This document shows, piece after piece, positions 1 to 8,698 of a DNA stretch of 64,000 bases (positions within the stretch are counted from its first letter, which is position 1; the number at the start of each line of letters is the position of its first letter). The stretch is from the NCBI GenBank assembly GCA_023400235.1, contig JAEXFI010000012.1:124001-188000 (forward strand). Reading direction: 5' to 3'. The translations under genes and the position numbers were made by a program. The DNA comes from Bacillota bacterium. GTDB lineage: Bacteria > Bacillota > Clostridia > Acetivibrionales > DSM-1351. Below the pieces are notes generated by a model. The model worked only from the letters and a program-made list of their open reading frames with translations. It made no database searches and was not told the origin of the DNA.

Positions 1-466
1 CACCTGACAGCTTCATGCCATTCACCCCCAGAGCCACAAGGCATGGAACCAAAATTACCTCCTTGGGTACAAAACAAATTGTAGATATCAAGATACCTTT
101 TGTCCCCAGCATCCCCATTATGATACCCGAGCCAAAGCCCGTACTGAAGCCCCTCATTCCAAGAACTGCATAATACACAGGAAATCCCGCCACAGTAAAT
201 CCCAGCACCCAGAACAGCAGTATCAGCTTAATATTATCCAGCAGTGTGATCTTAAGCAAATCCAGCTTGTTAAAATCGTTTGTATCCAGCAACTTTACGA
301 ACCCGTTGAAAAAGGTCACCATTTCCCCTTTCTGCTGAAAATCAAGGTCATTTACTGATGCTGCCCCAAGGCAAATGCCAATGATATAAAACAGAAACAG
401 GCTCAGGTATAAAAATCTATTGTTTTTCAGATGCTCCTTAACAACATTGCCCGTTTTTTTTAACAT
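1..466 (-). CDS. spoIIM: Stage II sporulation protein M, SpoIIM (partial)
   Basis: About 155 residues are visible, from an ATG at 466 preceded by GGAGG seven bases upstream; the C-terminus runs off the left edge. In sporulating Firmicutes SpoIIM is a polytopic membrane protein that works with SpoIID and SpoIIP in septal peptidoglycan remodelling during engulfment. The visible part starts MLKKTGNVVKEHLKNN, then a hydrophobic segment (FLYLSLFLFYIIGICLG), a loop with DFQQKGEMVTFFNGF, and glycine-rich membrane segments ending near FVPKEVILVPCLVALGVNG, which matches the family pattern. It lies downstream of the Nudix gene on the same strand, a common clostridial neighbourhood. The identification comes from family recognition, not an alignment. 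Confidence 0.88.
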   Translation of the reverse strand, partial: MLKKTGNVVKEHLKNNRFLYLSLFLFYIIGICLGAASVNDLDFQQKGEMVTFFNGFVKLLDTNDFNKLDLLKITLLDNIKLILLFWVLGFTVAGFPVYYAVLGMRGFSTGFGSGIIMGMLGTKGILISTICFVPKEVILVPCLVALGVNGMKLSG

Positions 467-547
467 ACTGTATCCTCCGGCCTTTATCTTATTGTGTATG
501 AAAATCTTGCGACAATAAAATATATGCCGGATAAACATAAGATATTA

Positions 548-1096
548 CTATAACTTGGAAGCTTTTATTTTTCTTTCTGCCAGAAGAACACCTATTATGG
601 TCTTGGCATCGGTTATCTTGTGTTCAAGAATCATATCTACAAGCTGGGAAACATGTATCTTATCTACATCCAGGAATTCATCCTCGTCAGTACAGGGCTC
701 TCCCTGAGTCAGGCCTGTTGCCATATACATATGGATAACCTCATTGCAGAAGCCCGGGGTTGTATGAATGCTTATGAGATGTTCCATACTTTGGGCTCTG
801 AGTCCGGTTTCCTCAATCAATTCTCTTTCTGCACATATTTTCGGATCTTCTCCGGGAGAGTCCAGCTTTCCCGCCGGCAGCTCAAGTGTGGTAAAATCAA
901 GGGGCTTTCTGAACTGTCTGACCATATATATTTCGCCATTTTCATTTACCGGCACTACCACTGAGGCTCCGGGATGAAGCACAATATCCCTGGTGGCCTC
1001 TTTTCCGTTTGGAAGGCTTACTGTAAGGTTTTGTACCTTAATGATATTTCCTTTATAAATATCCTCTGTTTTTAGCGTTTTTTCCGAGTATTCCAT
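548..1096 (-). CDS. nudF: Nudix hydrolase, ADP-ribose pyrophosphatase type
   Basis: This 182-residue cytosolic Nudix protein probably splits ADP-ribose or related nucleoside diphosphate sugars into AMP and a sugar phosphate. The Nudix box runs from GKLDSPGEDP to RELIEETGL, with the metal-binding REXXEE core. One extra residue lies between the first Gly and Glu compared with the strict consensus. The preceding VVVPVNENGEIYMVRQFRKP segment is typical of NudF/YqkG proteins. The ATG at 1096 is preceded by GGGGGGATAAAAT, supplied by a family-1 intergenic repeat. It lies between RNase H and spoIIM on the same strand. Confidence 0.9.
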   Translation of the reverse strand: MEYSEKTLKTEDIYKGNIIKVQNLTVSLPNGKEATRDIVLHPGASVVVPVNENGEIYMVRQFRKPLDFTTLELPAGKLDSPGEDPKICAERELIEETGLRAQSMEHLISIHTTPGFCNEVIHMYMATGLTQGEPCTDEDEFLDVDKIHVSQLVDMILEHKITDAKTIIGVLLAERKIKASKL

Positions 1097-1164
1097 ATTT
1101 TATCCCCCCTGTCCGCTATGCGGACATAAATTCGAAGGGTTGAAAGTGGTTTTCTTTCAACCTT
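1097..1164 (-). repeat. Family-1 intergenic repeat, copy 1 (two hairpins plus RBS)
   Basis: Read on the minus strand, it has a 9-bp hairpin (GGTTGAAAG / CTTTCAACC), a short linker, a 6-bp hairpin (GTCCGC-ata-GCGGAC), then GGGGGGATAAAA and the start codon of the Nudix gene. Three further copies lie at 4602-4667, 12654-12720 and 17889-17935, each directly before an ATG. It could be a mobile palindromic element or a translational control element. Confidence 0.85.
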
Positions 1165-1185
1165 GTTCCCCCATATAATTATTAT

Positions 1186-1632
1186 TTACATGCCTCCGGC
1201 AGCTTTTTTTATTTCATCAGTGGCCAGCTTGTCACATCTGTTGTTCATTTCATTGTCGGAATGCCCTTTTACCTTTATCCATTGTACCCTGTGGTATGAC
1301 GAAAGCCTTATGAGTTCCTTCCAAAGCTCAACATTTTTTACCTCTTCGTTTTTGTTCCTCTTCCAGCCGGCTTTTATCCATTTGTCCAGCCACCCCTGGT
1401 TAAAGGCGTTGACAAGATAGGCGCTGTCACTGTATACATTGACACTGCAAGGTTCCTTGAGCTTTTTAAGCGCTTCAAGGGCTGCGGTCAATTCCATCTT
1501 GTTATTTGTAGTAGCTCCCTCAAAACCCGATAATTCTATTTTGTGCCCTCCATATATAAGAACAGCTCCCCAGCCTCCTGCACCGGGATTTCCTGAGCAT
1601 GCTCCATCTGTATATATTTCCACCTGCTTCAT
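1186..1632 (-). CDS. rnhA: Ribonuclease HI
   Basis: This 148-residue protein is close to the usual length of bacterial RNase HI, which cuts the RNA strand of RNA-DNA hybrids using two metal ions. The carboxylates expected of the family are visible: Asp in YTDGACSGNPG near the N-terminus, Glu in KMELTAALEAL, Asp in VYSDSAYLV, and a C-terminal Asp in NNRCDKLA. The basic stretch WKRNKNEEVKN sits where the handle region lies. It starts at the ATG at 1632 behind GGAGGAAATC. The stop comes shortly before the family-1 repeat that precedes the Nudix gene, so the two may share a transcript. Confidence 0.95.
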   Translation of the reverse strand: MKQVEIYTDGACSGNPGAGGWGAVLIYGGHKIELSGFEGATTNNKMELTAALEALKKLKEPCSVNVYSDSAYLVNAFNQGWLDKWIKAGWKRNKNEEVKNVELWKELIRLSSYHRVQWIKVKGHSDNEMNNRCDKLATDEIKKAAGGM

Positions 1633-1741
1633 GGAAAGATTTCCTCCAAATAAGAATATTTTACCTATAAAACATTATTATTATAACTTATTATTGGCAA
1701 TAACCAAACAAATATTTCTCCCATGTGCTTTCCTATAGCAA

Positions 1742-1769
1742 GAGGCACAAGCTTTACAACCTGTGCCTC
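1742..1769 (-). terminator. Hairpin after the lactate permease gene
   Basis: GAGGCACA at 1742-1749 pairs perfectly with TGTGCCTC at 1762-1769. It lies about 85 bases past the permease stop in the direction of transcription. The U-tract is poor (TTGCTAT), so termination is only probable. The rest of the gap 1633-1852 shows nothing else I can support. Confidence 0.4.
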
Positions 1770-1852
1770 AACCTTATGGGCCTGTAATCACTATATACCT
1801 GCCCCTGTAATTCCTCCTGTATTTCCCACCCTCAGGCAGCTTTCAAGAGGAC

Positions 1853-3448
1853 CTATATCTCCAGGCCGATTTTCAGAAGCATCATGGCGTAGGCTGACGT
1901 AATAAAGGTAAGTATCAGTGCAAATACAAACGCTATTCTGATAACCTTGTTTTCTTCTCCCAGCTTGTCTATGGAAGCAGCAGCATTCTGCAGCTTAGCA
2001 GGAGAAATTACGCTGGCCAGACCACCGCCGAAGGCAAGGGCGGCAGTTACTATAATCAGTCCGTTCAGGCCCAACTCCAGGTTTTTTGCGGTTTCCATGG
2101 TATAATTTGCGAACATTGCTATGGTTGAGGCCTCGCTGCCGGTAATAAATCCGCCAAACAGGCCTATAAATCCGGTTATAAAACCATATGCACCGCTGAA
2201 GGCATCCGCCGACACATCGGCCAGCACCTTTATCATACTTGCTGACTGGTACTTCATCTCAGACAGGCTCCAATTTGAATAGTTCATTATTTCGCCTATG
2301 GCAAAGAATATGGCAGCAGAAAACACAGGCCTTGGGGCTCTCTTCCACCAAACCTTGAAGGTTTCCTTAACCTGTACTGCTTTTGGCCTTATTATAAGCA
2401 TAGACAGTACAACTGCAACGGCTATCCAGGTATATGCATTCCACAAGGCTCTGGTTGCAATTCCCTTTCCATCTACGGAAATACCGTTTATAGGAAGCTT
2501 CAGGTTGTAAAGAATGTCATATACGGGCTTTGGCAGATTAAGAGCAAGAATGAGAGCAATAAGTATAACCCACGGGCTTAAGGCCTTCCAGAGGGGATAT
2601 TGCTTCTCATAGGACTTTTCCTCCTCAGTGAGAGCGCTTCTGTCTATTACATTATTTCCGGTAATCTTGAGATAAAGAGCCATGGCAATGATTACAGCCA
2701 GACCGCAGAGTACCCCTGTCAAGGTTACCAGGTTGTCCACCTTGTTTGTAAAATATGCAACAACTGCAATTACCGCACCAGTTGCTATGCAGGGCAGAAA
2801 ACCTTTTTTTATGCCGTTCCACCTGTCAACTATGTAAAGCATGCAGAACCCTATCAGCGTGGAAACAATGGGCAGAAACATGTAAAAAATGCTTCCTGCC
2901 TGTGAGGGTGTTATTTCATTTCCCGGGCCTAAAAACCTGTTGGCAAAATCAACAAAGGCCACAATGGGAGCACCCAGCAAAGCATATGTGCAAAGTGCGT
3001 CATAACCTATGGAAGGTAGCGCTATGGCTACGTAGGTTGAATAACCCATAGCCAGAAGTATGGGTGGCAGCAATGAGACAGGAGTAGCTCCCACCGCAAC
3101 CATCAAGGTCCCGAAGCCAATATTTATCATCATGATCTGTACTGCTTTGTTATGGCTGGATATTGTTTTAATAAAAATGATAATTCTCTTGAGCGCACCG
3201 GTTTTTTCCATATAGGCCATCATAAAAAGCGAGGTGAGAACTATAAGAGAAACCGGAAAAGATCTTATTATTCCTGATATTGTCGATCTTAGGATAACTT
3301 CAAACGAAGTGTTGAAAAAAAAGAAAGCAACTGCAGATACGCATAGCCAGCCGACAATACCGCTGATGTCCGCCGACTTTTTAAAAATGACAAGCATACA
3401 GACTATTACCAATATTGGCAATAGTGTTAACAAAAATGACCCTACCAT
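1853..3448 (-). CDS. lctP: L-lactate permease family transporter
   Basis: This 531-residue protein is almost entirely hydrophobic, with about a dozen membrane helices. Its length and motifs fit the LctP/LldP family of lactate (glycolate) symporters: GFGTLMVAVGATPVSLLPPILLAMGYS, SIGYDALCTYALLGAPIVAFVDFA, and near the C-terminus GLFGGFITGSEASTIAMFANY and GGGLASVISPAKLQNAAAS. No lactate dehydrogenase or Lut genes are nearby, so the direction of lactate flow cannot be inferred. The ATG at 3448 follows GGAGG with a 9-base spacer. A sigma-A-like promoter and a palindromic operator lie directly upstream, so it appears to be a single regulated unit. Confidence 0.9.
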   Translation of the reverse strand: MVGSFLLTLLPILVIVCMLVIFKKSADISGIVGWLCVSAVAFFFFNTSFEVILRSTISGIIRSFPVSLIVLTSLFMMAYMEKTGALKRIIIFIKTISSHNKAVQIMMINIGFGTLMVAVGATPVSLLPPILLAMGYSTYVAIALPSIGYDALCTYALLGAPIVAFVDFANRFLGPGNEITPSQAGSIFYMFLPIVSTLIGFCMLYIVDRWNGIKKGFLPCIATGAVIAVVAYFTNKVDNLVTLTGVLCGLAVIIAMALYLKITGNNVIDRSALTEEEKSYEKQYPLWKALSPWVILIALILALNLPKPVYDILYNLKLPINGISVDGKGIATRALWNAYTWIAVAVVLSMLIIRPKAVQVKETFKVWWKRAPRPVFSAAIFFAIGEIMNYSNWSLSEMKYQSASMIKVLADVSADAFSGAYGFITGFIGLFGGFITGSEASTIAMFANYTMETAKNLELGLNGLIIVTAALAFGGGLASVISPAKLQNAAASIDKLGEENKVIRIAFVFALILTFITSAYAMMLLKIGLEI

Positions 3449-3480
3449 TTTAACCGTCCTCCAAAAAATTAAAATAAACC

Positions 3481-3520
3481 ATTCTACTTTTAATCAAATA
3501 TTTTGACAATAGTTGATTAA
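3481..3520 (-). promoter_or_regulatory. lctP promoter with overlapping palindromic operator
   Basis: On the minus strand TTGTCA (3509-3504) and TAGAAT (3486-3481) are separated by exactly 17 bases. An inverted repeat, TTAATCAA (3490-3497) and TTGATTAA (3513-3520), brackets the -35 hexamer, as expected for a repressor operator. The regulator is not encoded nearby. Confidence 0.7.
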
Positions 3521-3555
3521 TTTTTACTCTACAGGAAATATTTTAATACATCCTG

Positions 3556-3592
3556 AAATAAAAATAAAGTGTAATTTAGTTCATTACACTTT
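3556..3592 (-). terminator. Terminator of the lysozyme-fold gene
   Basis: On the minus strand AAAGTGTAAT and ATTACACTTT form a 10-bp stem with a 7-base loop, followed by ATTTTTATTT. It lies about 30 bases after the stop codon at 3624. Confidence 0.8.
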
Positions 3593-3623
3593 ACCCTCTA
3601 TTAACACATTAATTCAAAATATT

Positions 3624-4601
3624 TTATTTATCCTGCTGCAGCTTGTAATATTCCTTGAACAGCTCATAGTAGGCATAGGTCTCCTGTGCATACCTGCCCT
3701 TGGTTTTAACAGGGCCAATATTAACGGGTATCCTGGACAGGTTATAATTTTCAAGTACCTTCAACAGCTGTTCCCTGTTTAAATCATTAAGGTCTACAGC
3801 CCCGTTCCCCGTCAGCGTTATGGCTCTTGCCCTGAGCTGTACCGCACAAAAATATACTGCATGTTTGGGGTTCTGAAGCATGGTTTTTATCTGTTCATCC
3901 GATTCACTCAATATCAGGGACTCGCTCCCATGCACTATCTGTTCATTATGTCGAACATTTTCAATTCCTATCTGACATATGCCCATGGATTTTCCGCCAA
4001 TAAAAGGCAGGCCGTCCAATAAGTCCTCCTGTCCAAGAAACATCATTTCTCTGAACAGTACTGCAGTTAGTAATGCCTCCGGTACTTTCTGGGCAGCCGA
4101 AATCCTGCTGATGGAATTATCCAGCTCCCTGAGAGCATTGATGGTGTAGTCAAAATTGAAAACATAATAGATTCCAAGCTTCTTGTCCCTGCAGGAATCT
4201 TCATTTATACGGTAATTAAGCTTCTCAAAAACACTCTTGTATTTTTCCGCTTCCTCTACGATTTCCTCAAGCCCTGTGTCCGGGCCCAGAGTCTCGGCAT
4301 CCTCCAAAAACATGTAATCCTGCTGATTATGTATTGTTATCTTTTGTCCAAGTCCCTTGCCGTAGCTCACCTGGAAATTATTGAACTTAATCACGCTGTC
4401 TGAACTTTCTGAGAATTTGTCACCGGCGGAATCGCTTACTCCATATGCATATTTCATTTCTTTTTCTTTTATGGTCTTATATTGTTCATTTATGTAGCCG
4501 TTTATATCAAAGTAATTATTTGCAAAGTAAAACAATGTACAGCACAGCATTAACGCAATTAAAGAAAAAGATACTCTTTTCTTTAATCTCAAGATATTCA
4601 T
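3624..4601 (-). CDS. Membrane-anchored lysozyme-fold (lytic transglycosylase-like) protein
   Basis: This 325-residue protein has a short basic N-terminus and one transmembrane anchor (SFSLIALMLCCTLFYFA), so the rest is probably outside the membrane. I do not recognise a named family, but the C-terminal half has the order of motifs seen in goose-lysozyme/SLT folds: a Glu after a helix in VPEALLTAVLFREM (about residue 200), KSMGICQIGIENV in the position of the S-x-G-x-x-Q-I motif, and LENYN followed by a Tyr-rich final helix (YAQETYAYYELFKEYY). A role in peptidoglycan turnover is inferred. It starts at the ATG at 4601, whose Shine-Dalgarno comes from a family-1 repeat, and has its own promoter and terminator. 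Confidence 0.6.
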   Translation of the reverse strand: MNILRLKKRVSFSLIALMLCCTLFYFANNYFDINGYINEQYKTIKEKEMKYAYGVSDSAGDKFSESSDSVIKFNNFQVSYGKGLGQKITIHNQQDYMFLEDAETLGPDTGLEEIVEEAEKYKSVFEKLNYRINEDSCRDKKLGIYYVFNFDYTINALRELDNSISRISAAQKVPEALLTAVLFREMMFLGQEDLLDGLPFIGGKSMGICQIGIENVRHNEQIVHGSESLILSESDEQIKTMLQNPKHAVYFCAVQLRARAITLTGNGAVDLNDLNREQLLKVLENYNLSRIPVNIGPVKTKGRYAQETYAYYELFKEYYKLQQDK

Positions 4602-4667
4602 ATTTTATCCCCCTGTCCGCTCTGCGAACATATATTCAAGTGTTGAAAGCAGTTTTCTTTCAACCTT
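4602..4667 (-). repeat. Family-1 intergenic repeat, copy 2
   Basis: This has the same two-hairpin layout as copy 1, ending in GGGGGATAAAAT and the ATG of the lysozyme-fold gene. The second hairpin reads GTTCGC-aga-GCGGAC, so pairing is kept by a G-U pair. The loop of the first hairpin has changed while the stem is intact. Confidence 0.85.
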
Positions 4668-4768
4668 CCAGTCCTCCAAAAAGTCGGAATCTGCAATGTC
4701 ATATTTTCTTTCTGCATCGTTATTAATATCCCGTGTATTTCCCCTTACTGTTTTTTACATCCCTATCA

Positions 4769-4797
4769 GTTATACAAACTTTCAAAATAAATGTCAA
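4769..4797 (-). promoter_or_regulatory. Sigma-A promoter of the lysozyme-fold gene
   Basis: On the minus strand TTGACA (4797-4792) and TATAAC (4774-4769) are 17 bases apart. The predicted leader of about 160 bases contains family-1 repeat copy 2. The remaining gap up to 4947 shows nothing else clear. Confidence 0.75.
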
Positions 4798-4947
4798 TTA
4801 TGCAATTCCCTCAAATTGTTAAATAAACATTAGTTTTCGTTAATTATACTGTTATACTTCATGTTTTGTATGAAATGGTTTGATTTCCTTACTTATTTTC
4901 AATATTTCTAAAATCCTTAAAATCAAGGGCTTAAAAGGTGTAAACAT

Positions 4948-4985
4948 AAACAAAAAGCAACGAGAACACTCGTCGCTTTTTGTTT
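4948..4985 (-). terminator. Terminator of the beta-CASP MBL gene
   Basis: On the minus strand AAAAAGCGACGAG pairs with CTCGTTGCTTTTT (one mismatch) around a short loop, giving a U-rich 3' end. It lies about 50 bases past the stop at 5036. Confidence 0.7.
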
Positions 4986-5035
4986 ATAATTTATAGTTTT
5001 TTGTCATGGCTTTAATAATTATTTTAAAAATATTT

Positions 5036-6667
5036 TTATTTCAGCGCTTCTACTATGGATTTTTCAACCAGTTTCAACTTCGCCACAACTTCATCTATCT
5101 CAACATCGGACTTTTCCTGCTTCAAATCTCCCTTGAGAATTTCAGCCAATTCCTCAAATTCTTCCCTTAAAGTTTCCAGCATCTCCACAACCCCAAGCCT
5201 TCTGAATCTTCTTTGCACCTGTGCGTCAGGAAGGTTTTCATATACGCTGTCAGCCGTCACTACAAAGCTGTCTCCTCTGGTAGGAATAATACATTTAAGT
5301 CCGAATTCGTCTGTCAGTGTCTGGGCAAACTCATTCATCACCTCAAGCTCGCCGTGAACTATGAACACCTTTTTAGGTTTTTTGGAGAAGCCTTTCACCC
5401 AGGAAAGCAAGCCTGCCCTGTCAGCGTGGCCCGAGAAGCCGTCTATGGCTTCTATTCTGGCATTTACAGATATTTCCTCACCAAAGAGCTTAACTTTTTC
5501 AGCCCCATCCAATATCCTTCTTCCAAGAGTCCCCTCAGCCTGATAACCTACAAACAGTATGGTAGACTCCTTTCTCCAGAGATTGTGCTTCAAATGGTGC
5601 TTGATTCTGCCCGCATCACACATACCGCTGGCAGATATTATTATGGTGCTTTCTGTTTTTTCGTTGAGTTTTCTGGACTCCTCAGGAGACTGTGTAAACT
5701 TAAGCGTGGGAAAATCAAGGGGATTGTCTCCATTGGCAATATATTCCTTGGCCTCTTCATCAAAGCACTCCAGATTCTCTCTGAATATCTGGGTTGCAGA
5801 TGTTGCCAGAGGACTGTCAACATAAACCGGAATGTTAAATATTTTCTTTACCTCATCCCCGAAGACATCCATATATTTGTTAAGGTCATATATTATCTCC
5901 TGGGTTCTGCCGACTGCAAAGGATGGAATTATAACATTGCCGCCTTTTTCAATGGTTTCGGTAATGATGCTGATAAATCTTTCAAGCTTATCCGTTTCCT
6001 TTTTCAATTTGTGAAGCCTGTTTCCGTAAGTTGATTCGATTACCAGATAGTCTGCATCAGATATGACAACCGGATCTCTCAAAATAGGTATTCCTTTGTT
6101 TCCTAGGTCACCGCTGAAAACTATCTTTGTGTCCTTACCGTTTTCCCTGACCCATATTTCAACAATGGCAGACCCCAGAATGTGTCCTGCATCATTAAAG
6201 CGTATCCTGATGTCTTCAGTTACACTGAAGGCTTCTCCATAGGCCACTCCCTTGAAAAGCCCAAGGCAGTCGGTGGCCTCCTTTACTGTGTACAGAGGCT
6301 TCACCGGCGCTTTCCCCGCTCTCTGCCTTTTCCTGTTAATCCACTCGGTTTCCGTCTCCTGTATATGTCCACTGTCTGGCAGCATTATACCGCAAAGCTG
6401 AACAGTAGGTTTCGTGGCATAAATCGTACCCTTGAAACCATCCATATAAAGTTTAGGAATCCTGCCGCTGTGGTCAATATGGGCATGAGTAAGAAGCATA
6501 AAGTCCAGTTCCGCCGGATTAACCGAGAACGGCTCTGCGTTTAATATCACCTCGTTTGCCCGGCCTTGAAACATTCCGCAATCCACCAGAAATTTCGTAT
6601 CCCTGGTTTCTATCAGATAGCAGGAACCAGTTACTGTTTTTGCAGCTCCAAGAAAAGTAATGTTCAT
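5036..6667 (-). CDS. Beta-CASP metallo-beta-lactamase, RNA-processing type
   Basis: This is a 543-residue member of the MBL-fold beta-CASP family, whose known members are mostly RNA nucleases (CPSF73-like and archaeal-type proteins). The MBL core shows FLGAAKTVTGSCYLIET, the metal site THAHIDHSG, the later histidine in NDAGHILGSA, and FSGDLG. The beta-CASP part shows IPSFAVGRTQEIIYDLN and the glycine-rich IIISASGMCDAGRIKHHLKHNLW. The last metal ligand lies in GFSGHADRAGLLSW, followed by IVHGE. The C-terminal 80 residues are helical and charged. I chose the ATG at 6667 because GGGGTG lies just upstream; an in-frame TTG at 6685 has no better site. The substrate cannot be told from sequence. Confidence 0.85.
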   Translation of the reverse strand: MNITFLGAAKTVTGSCYLIETRDTKFLVDCGMFQGRANEVILNAEPFSVNPAELDFMLLTHAHIDHSGRIPKLYMDGFKGTIYATKPTVQLCGIMLPDSGHIQETETEWINRKRQRAGKAPVKPLYTVKEATDCLGLFKGVAYGEAFSVTEDIRIRFNDAGHILGSAIVEIWVRENGKDTKIVFSGDLGNKGIPILRDPVVISDADYLVIESTYGNRLHKLKKETDKLERFISIITETIEKGGNVIIPSFAVGRTQEIIYDLNKYMDVFGDEVKKIFNIPVYVDSPLATSATQIFRENLECFDEEAKEYIANGDNPLDFPTLKFTQSPEESRKLNEKTESTIIISASGMCDAGRIKHHLKHNLWRKESTILFVGYQAEGTLGRRILDGAEKVKLFGEEISVNARIEAIDGFSGHADRAGLLSWVKGFSKKPKKVFIVHGELEVMNEFAQTLTDEFGLKCIIPTRGDSFVVTADSVYENLPDAQVQRRFRRLGVVEMLETLREEFEELAEILKGDLKQEKSDVEIDEVVAKLKLVEKSIVEALK

Positions 6668-6716
6668 AACAGCACCCCATTTCAATTAATATTCTGCATA
6701 ACAATTTATTCTATCC

Positions 6717-7613
6717 TCATGCTGCAATATCCTTCTTATTTCGGTCAGGTTCTCCCGTCCTCGACAAATAATATGCATAGACACATCTTGCCGTTATTAT
6801 GGTCAAAACAAGGCTGCCTCCCAAGATGGAATAAAAGCCTGGTACCTCATGGACCACCAGAGCCACCCATATGGGATTCAAAACAGGCTCGATGACAGGA
6901 ATCAAAACCGCTTCCAATGCAGATACATTTTTTATAGCAACAGAAAATAATATATAAGAAAAGCCCAACTGGAAAATCCCCAGAAGTCCAATTCCCGCCA
7001 GACTCTTTGCATCCGGCACCGATTGGAACATAAAGGGAAGCGCTATAAGCGCTGTCATTACGTTGCCCCAGAAAATCCTGTCCAGCGGGGAGTCATCTTT
7101 TTGAAGCTTAAGCAATAATGCCACCAGTGCAAAAAAGACTCCGCTTATAATACCCAGAATATTTCCAAGCATTCCTCCCGCTGACAGTTTGTCAATAAAA
7201 AACAGCAGCATTCCACCGAAAACTGCCGCTATTGTTATTATATCATACCATCTTACCTTCTCCCTAAGAAATACTGCCCCCAGAATGGCAACATATATTG
7301 GCGCAGTGTACTGAAGAACAATTGCATTAGCTGCAGTAGTAAGTTTTGTGGCAGCAACAAATGTAATTACTGTTGCTGCATAAACAAAGGATGCAGCGAA
7401 TTTTAAAAATGTGAACCTGAAATCGGGCTTTTTGATAAAGAACAGTATCAATGCCGCAGCAATAAGGCTCCTGGTTCCCGCTATTGCAACAGGATTCCAG
7501 TCCACCAGCTTTATCAGCAGACCTCCCAGGCTCCATAAAACCGCAGTTAAGGCCAGTAGGACCAAAGCTGGACTTCTCCTTGGTTTTATTTCCGATATAT
7601 TAAACTTAGTCAT
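6717..7613 (-). CDS. EamA/DMT-family transporter
   Basis: This 298-residue membrane protein has ten predicted helices arranged as two EamA repeats of about 140 residues. Typical elements are ALTAVLWSLGGLLIKLVDWNPVAIAGTRSLIAA at the first helix and, at the equivalent position near the end, ALEAVLIPVIEPVLNPIWVALVVHE. The family exports amino acids, metabolites or drugs; the substrate is not predictable here. Its start lies 15 bases after the stop of the upstream M42 peptidase, so it may be co-transcribed with the aminopeptidase genes. Confidence 0.88.
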   Translation of the reverse strand: MTKFNISEIKPRRSPALVLLALTAVLWSLGGLLIKLVDWNPVAIAGTRSLIAAALILFFIKKPDFRFTFLKFAASFVYAATVITFVAATKLTTAANAIVLQYTAPIYVAILGAVFLREKVRWYDIITIAAVFGGMLLFFIDKLSAGGMLGNILGIISGVFFALVALLLKLQKDDSPLDRIFWGNVMTALIALPFMFQSVPDAKSLAGIGLLGIFQLGFSYILFSVAIKNVSALEAVLIPVIEPVLNPIWVALVVHEVPGFYSILGGSLVLTIITARCVYAYYLSRTGEPDRNKKDIAA

Positions 7614-7627
7614 TTTATACAGAGACC

Positions 7628-8617
7628 TTAACCCTTGTAATTTTTTATAAACAGAGCTGTAAGTTTTACGCAGTAATCCAAATCCTCAAGACTCACCATT
7701 TCAGAAGGAGAATGTACAGCTCTGCACGGAATGGAAATTCCTCCGCAGGGAACTCCAACTCCTGTGGTCTGAATAGCACCAGGATCACTGCCGCCTCTGT
7801 CCAGCAGTTCAAGGGTATAGGGAATGCCGTTTTCTCCGGCCAGCTCCTCAAGGTATCTGCGGATGGCTGGATGAGCGATATAGGCATTATCCTTGACCTT
7901 GATTGCAGGCCCGCCCCCAAGCTTAACCTCCCGCTTTCCGCACTCGGGAGTATCTCCGGTCAGCGTGACATCTATAGCTATGGCACAATCAGGCATTATG
8001 CCGAATGCAGCTGTTTTCGCACCTCGCAGTCCAACCTCCTCCTGTGTGGTAAAGACAAAATATATCTCATTTTCCGTTTTGGGCATATTCTTAATCAGCT
8101 CTATAAGAACCGCACAGCCGCTTCTGTCATCCATAGCCTTGGAAACGGCGCTGCTCCCCTGTACAAAAAAGTCTCCTACAAAATTGGCAGTATCCCCGAC
8201 CTTGACCAACTTTTCAGCCTCAGCCCTGCTTTTGCAGCCAATATCTATAAAAAGCTTTCCCAGCTTAAGGCCTTTGAAGTCTTCAAGCTTCTCTTCCGCA
8301 CTTATGGTTCCTGTAATACCGTTTCTGAACCTGACTCTCTGCCCCAGGGAGGTAAACGGAGATACACCTCCTACATTGGAAAACCTTATAAAACCGTCAT
8401 CATCAATAAAGGTCGCTATAACTCCAATTTCGTCCATGTGAGCGGCAAGCATGATTTTTTTCTTACTGCCTTTTTTTATTGCTATGAGATTGCCCATGGC
8501 ATCCACCCTGGTCTCATCAACATACTTTTTTATCTCGTTATAAATAACTTCACGTATATCCTCTTCGTTGCCCGAAACTCCAAATACCTGCGTAACCAGC
8601 TTCAATGTATCCTGCAT
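7628..8617 (-). CDS. M42 family glutamyl aminopeptidase (first of three)
   Basis: This 329-residue member of peptidase family M42 belongs to the TET/FrvX-type co-catalytic metallo-aminopeptidases, which trim peptides from the N-terminus and often form dodecamers. Visible motifs are AAHMDEIG (first metal His and Asp), AMDDRSGCAVL (bridging Asp), TTQEEVGLRGA (catalytic Glu plus metal Glu), AIDVTLTGDTP (metal Asp) and AVHSPSEMVSLED (last metal His). It is cytosolic, with no signal sequence. Two paralogues lie directly upstream on the same strand. Confidence 0.93.
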   Translation of the reverse strand: MQDTLKLVTQVFGVSGNEEDIREVIYNEIKKYVDETRVDAMGNLIAIKKGSKKKIMLAAHMDEIGVIATFIDDDGFIRFSNVGGVSPFTSLGQRVRFRNGITGTISAEEKLEDFKGLKLGKLFIDIGCKSRAEAEKLVKVGDTANFVGDFFVQGSSAVSKAMDDRSGCAVLIELIKNMPKTENEIYFVFTTQEEVGLRGAKTAAFGIMPDCAIAIDVTLTGDTPECGKREVKLGGGPAIKVKDNAYIAHPAIRRYLEELAGENGIPYTLELLDRGGSDPGAIQTTGVGVPCGGISIPCRAVHSPSEMVSLEDLDYCVKLTALFIKNYKG

Positions 8618-8698
8618 AATAATCCTCCCGGCCTATACCAATTCTAAACTGTACTATTTCTAACTCCTGCTCTCAATGCATGCTAACGCCTTTTGCCG